Origin: Thermogemmatispora onikobensis
GTDB lineage: Bacteria > Chloroflexota > Ktedonobacteria > Ktedonobacterales > Ktedonobacteraceae
Length of the DNA stretch: 64,000 nucleotides
Direction of reading: 5' to 3'
Assembly (NCBI RefSeq): GCF_001748285.1
Contig: NZ_BDGT01000033.1
Location: 1 to 64,000 of the forward strand
The translations under genes and the position numbers were made by a program. This document shows positions 61,583 through 64,000 of the stretch, one piece after another (the first letter of the stretch is position 1; each line of letters opens with the position of its first letter). Below the pieces are notes generated by a model that was not told the origin of the DNA, made no database searches, and saw only the letters and a list, made by a program, of their open reading frames with translations.

Positions 61583-62312
61583 CTACTGATACCCCCTGTG
61601 AGAGATGACTAAAGGAACAAGACGATCTTCTAGCTTGCCGACTGTGCCAGGGCAGGAGATTCTGGCCTGTCAACGGCTGAAACCAGAAAACTGCCTTACC
61701 TCGGCGTTTTGTTTGCAATCCCAGGATTTGCGGCTGGTTTCTCTGCTCACGTGAGAAAGAGAGACCTCGTTAGAGCGAGAGCGCTGCTCTTTCAAGACAA
61801 CGGGAGGAAGAGAACCACGCTTGCGGCGCAGTGGAGAGTGAGCACGAAGCAGACGCAGTTCGGGCGCTCCCCTTAATAGAAGGAACGCTCACCGCCTCAA
61901 CTTCCAAGGCATCTCTTTGCCCCTTAAGAGAAAAGTACAGTGCAAGATGACCTACCAGCGGCATGCGCCTGGCCTGCTCCGCGAGCGAGCTCGCAAAGTT
62001 ATGCGCCAGGAGCACCTTTCATACTGATGATCGTCTCAGTGTCGATAGAATATGCTATGATAGCAACAGTCAACCAGAGAGCCAGGCCAGCCGGCTCAAC
62101 TTGCGACCTGGCCGCCGAGTGCCTGGACGAGCCAGCGCAGGGCCTGGCCTTCACTTTGACCCCGGCCACCCATCTTTTTTAACCTCTGGCAAGGCCCACC
62201 GCAGAGGTCGCCAGGCTGAGATTGACCATCAAACCGCCCGGTCGCTACAATAGGGCTGGACGCCAGGAGCAGGCAGACCGGAGCGCTTTCTTGCAAGAAT
62301 CAAGGAGGGTTA
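61583..62312. other. Divergent intergenic region, YbjN-like gene / galU
   Basis: 730 bp. The galU promoter is at 62222-62251; a second extended -10 (TGC-TATGAT) lies at 62053-62061. Otherwise nothing supportable; short open frames lack good starts. Confidence 0.45.
62222..62251 (+). promoter_or_regulatory. Promoter of galU
   Basis: TTGACC (62222-62227), an 18-bp spacer and TACAAT (62246-62251), about 62 bp before the start. Confidence 0.75.
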
Positions 62313-63188
62313 ATGCGTATTCGCAAAGCCGTATTGCCAGTGGCGGGACTGGGCACGCGCATCCTGCCAGCAACGAAAGTTATCCCGAAAGAGATGTTGC
62401 CGCTGGTCGATAAGCCAACTTTGCAATATATCGTCGAAGAGGCCGTGGCCTGCGGTATCGAAGAGATCATTCTCGTGACCAGCAGGAGCAAGCGCAGTAT
62501 CGAGGATCATTTCGATGCCTTTCCCGAGCTGGAGCAGCTGCTGGAGCAGCGTGGCAAGTTGCAGGAATTGGAGGAGCTGCGACGTGTACAGCAAATGGCG
62601 CATTACAGTGCCGTTCGTCAGCCCGAGCCACTGGGGCTCGGCCATGCCATCCTCTGTGCGCGGACCCTGGTAGGCGATGAGCCGTTCGTGGTCATGCTGG
62701 GCGATGTGCTGGTCGCTGAGGAAACGCCCTGCTTACCCCAACTGATGGCGATCCATGAGCGCTACGGCGGCTCGGTGGTCGCGCTCGCCCCCGTGCCAGA
62801 TGAGCTGATTCCTAGCTACGGCATTGCTGCTGTAGAGGAACTGGGGGAGGAAGCGTTGCGGATCACCCAGCTGGTGGAGAAACCGCCGCGAGAGCAAGCG
62901 CCCTCTAATCTGGCTGTGATGGGGCGCTATCTGTTGACTCCCGACATCTTCCCGCTGCTGGAAGAGACGCCACCTGGCTCCGGTGGAGAAATCCAGGTCA
63001 CCGATGCCATTGAGCGCCAGGCACGCGAGGGGCGCTGCTATGGCTTACGCTTCACCGGCACCTACTACGACACTGGTACGCGCCTGGGTTTACTGACCAC
63101 GACGATCACCTATGCGCTTAAGCGCCCCGATCTGGCGCCTGACTTGCGAGCTTTTCTGCGTCAGGCCCTGCAGGGCGCAGAGGGTTAG
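62313..63188 (+). CDS. galU: UTP-glucose-1-phosphate uridylyltransferase
   Basis: 291 aa, AAGGAGGG before the ATG. It makes UDP-glucose for glycans and glycolipids. The nucleotide-binding loop is GLGTRILPATKVIPKEMLP, then EEAVACGIEEIILVTSRSK, and the catalytic region FVVMLGDVLVAEE and VEKPPREQAPSNLAVMGRY, GGEIQVTDAIERQ. A dTDP-glucose enzyme (RmlA) would have a different start and metal loop. It is the common GalU length. No galE or sugar transferase is adjacent. Confidence 0.94.
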   Translation: MRIRKAVLPVAGLGTRILPATKVIPKEMLPLVDKPTLQYIVEEAVACGIEEIILVTSRSKRSIEDHFDAFPELEQLLEQRGKLQELEELRRVQQMAHYSAVRQPEPLGLGHAILCARTLVGDEPFVVMLGDVLVAEETPCLPQLMAIHERYGGSVVALAPVPDELIPSYGIAAVEELGEEALRITQLVEKPPREQAPSNLAVMGRYLLTPDIFPLLEETPPGSGGEIQVTDAIERQAREGRCYGLRFTGTYYDTGTRLGLLTTTITYALKRPDLAPDLRAFLRQALQGAEG

Positions 63189-63193
63189 CCCGT

Positions 63194-63241
63194 CTTGCTT
63201 GCTTGCTTGCTTGCTCGCTCGTTCGTTCGCTCGCTCGCTCA
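63194..63241. repeat. Tetranucleotide repeat after galU
   Basis: Twelve consecutive four-base units: CTTG x5, CTCG x2, TTCG x2, CTCG x2 and CTCA. It starts 5 bp after the galU stop, so it could vary in length without changing the protein. Confidence 0.85.
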
Positions 63242-63265
63242 CAGCGGTCGTCAGCCAATATACAA

Positions 63266-63339
63266 GGGGCCGGGCAAGAGGGAGAGCAAGAAGACAGTCC
63301 TTCCAACGCTGTCCTTGTCTCTCTCCTCTTCCCGGCCCC
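63266..63339. repeat. Long imperfect inverted repeat after galU
   Basis: About 31 bases starting GGGGCCGGGCAAGAGG pair with the arm ending CTCTTCCCGGCCCC (63309-63339) with a few mismatches. Loop about 12 bases, no T run. It could be a bidirectional terminator for galU and the convergent KGG gene. Confidence 0.6.
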
Positions 63340-63402
63340 TCATTGATCACAACATCGCTGCCTTGTGCCAGAAGAGCAGCTTGACGCCATGATAAGATCG
63401 AA

Positions 63403-63747
63403 TTATTCCTGTGCCTCCGCTTTCTTCCGACGCCTGGCGGCCCCTCCCAACTTACCGATGCGGCTGTAAAAGTCGGGGTCTTGTCGCGCCTTGGTTGCAT
63501 TGCCACCCTTCTTCCCCATCTCAGAAAAGTGGGCCGGACCATACTTTGTGACGTTGGCCTGGCCACCTTTCTGGGCAATCTGGCGGTAGTACTCGCTCCC
63601 GCGCTTCTCTTTGAGAGCCGTACCCCCCTTCTTGCCTATCTGACGATAGTACTCGCCACCATATTTGTCGCGGACAACACTCCCCCCTTTACGACCGGCC
63701 TCGACCGTGGACATCGGCGCCGGCTTCTCCTCTTCTCTGGTAGCCAT
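63403..63747 (-). CDS. KGG-repeat stress protein
   Basis: 114 aa. The start at 63747 (AAAGGGA upstream) is fixed by a promoter just above it; an earlier in-frame ATG lies upstream of that promoter. The chain is a series of about 5 units of the form (Y/S)RxIGKKGGxA (e.g. EYYRQIGKKGGTALKEKRG, EYYRQIAQKGGQANVTKYG), the 'stress-induced protein, KGG' repeat family. These small, very basic proteins are made under stress in several bacteria; a role in nucleic acid or protein protection is suggested but not proven. Confidence 0.9.
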   Translation of the reverse strand: MATREEEKPAPMSTVEAGRKGGSVVRDKYGGEYYRQIGKKGGTALKEKRGSEYYRQIAQKGGQANVTKYGPAHFSEMGKKGGNATKARQDPDFYSRIGKLGGAARRRKKAEAQE

Positions 63748-63817
63748 CACCATTCCCTTTGCTCGGGCAAGTTCCCAAGCCAAAACAAAATATACAGGCT
63801 CCTCGCCTGTGGCGAAG

Positions 63818-63846
63818 AGTATAATGGAATCCCCCATTCTTGTCAA
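63818..63846 (-). promoter_or_regulatory. Promoter of the KGG-repeat gene
   Basis: TTGACA (63846-63841), a 17-bp spacer and TATACT (63823-63818) on the reverse strand. Confidence 0.85.
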
Positions 63847-64000
63847 TGAAACGGGCATCCTTAGTCATTCCGGTACCGGTCCTGCGTGGGCATGGCCACC
63901 CTCTTCCTGGTAGCCATTGCTGTCGACCCCGGCTTGCCGGCTGCCAGGCAGGCCAGCCAGAACCACAGGTGTGTATACCGCTCGCCGTTCCCTGGACAAA

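Noticed and set aside
61940-62253. Two overlapping short open frames before galU
   Set aside because: No good start sites, Pro/Ala-rich translations without domains, and they run into the galU promoter.
1-64000. Defence island, toxin-antitoxin or phage-derived system
   Set aside because: I looked for restriction, Abi, Cas, retron, toxin-antitoxin and phage genes. Only a solitary methyltransferase and a repeat protein are suggestive, and neither has the needed partner genes beside it.
1-64000. tRNA or rRNA genes
   Set aside because: No cloverleaf with a GTTCRANNC T-loop in proper context and no rRNA-like stretch was found by eye; a tRNA search program would be decisive.

Overview
The window looks like an ordinary chromosomal stretch (about 60% GC, no insertion sequences, phage genes, CRISPR arrays, tRNAs or rRNAs) from a member of the Chloroflexota. 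The best guess is class Ktedonobacteria, close to Thermogemmatispora. That placement is inferred from the gene mix: zinc-ribbon and WD40 serine/threonine kinases, an EXLDI-family protein beside a drug-type ABC exporter, a CarH-like B12 photoreceptor, and membrane kinases with Ala/Thr-rich extracellular stalks.

Layout. 1-3.1 kb: 3' end of mgtE, then modA-modB with no modC. 3.3-5.8 kb: parA-parB and a DinB-fold gene. 6-10 kb: a small excisionase-type HTH gene, and a reverse-strand pair coding for a PstS-like lipoprotein and a HAMP membrane sensor. 10.4-13 kb: a NarL-type response regulator whose 3' end overlaps a convergent glycosyltransferase. 13-19.4 kb: a CopC-CopD-YtkA-like fusion, a gamma-carbonic-anhydrase-like protein, a kinase-fold protein lacking its catalytic residues, pyrimidine-nucleoside phosphorylase and a zinc-ribbon protein. 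19.7-26.6 kb: ABC exporter pair 1, a P-loop kinase-like protein, and a MerR-GAF-degenerate-GGDEF regulator divergent from a sigma-like protein. 26.8-31.5 kb: M20 peptidase, psuG, a small membrane protein and purH. 32-38.4 kb: a large secreted protein of unknown function, rplU-rpmA, a CarH-like regulator and a CoA-transferase. 38.7-42.6 kb: dnaN, recF and ruvB (no dnaA or gyrB here). 43-50.5 kb: a seven-bladed WD40 protein, two small-molecule-type methyltransferases, a zinc-ribbon/kinase/WD40 protein, a solitary DNA methyltransferase and an alpha/beta hydrolase. 50.6-58.2 kb: an 11-repeat TPR protein, a PAS-PAS-GAF histidine kinase, ABC exporter pair 2 and an EXLDI protein. 58.5-64 kb: a kinase/DnaJ-C-like/extracellular-domain fusion, a YbjN-like protein, galU and a KGG-repeat stress protein.

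How it fits together. Housekeeping replication and partition genes are spread among many signalling genes: three kinase-fold proteins, one histidine kinase, one response regulator, two MerR-type regulators, a HAMP sensor and a sigma-like protein. Promoters are unusually easy to read. At least a dozen genes have TTGAC-type -35 boxes 17-18 bp from TATACT/TACAAT/TATAAT, and several others have an extended -10 (TGC-TATAAT type). The most noteworthy observations are: (i) two of the three kinase-fold proteins lack the catalytic HRD aspartate; (ii) a kinase fused to a DnaJ C-terminal-like domain; (iii) an EXLDI gene whose promoter spacer is a perfect 18-bp palindrome, next to an ABC exporter operon with its own inverted-repeat operator; (iv) a PstS-like protein translationally coupled to a double-HAMP sensor; and (v) a divergent, near-consensus promoter pair between a multi-sensor MerR protein and a sigma-like protein. 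No known defence or mobile system was found.
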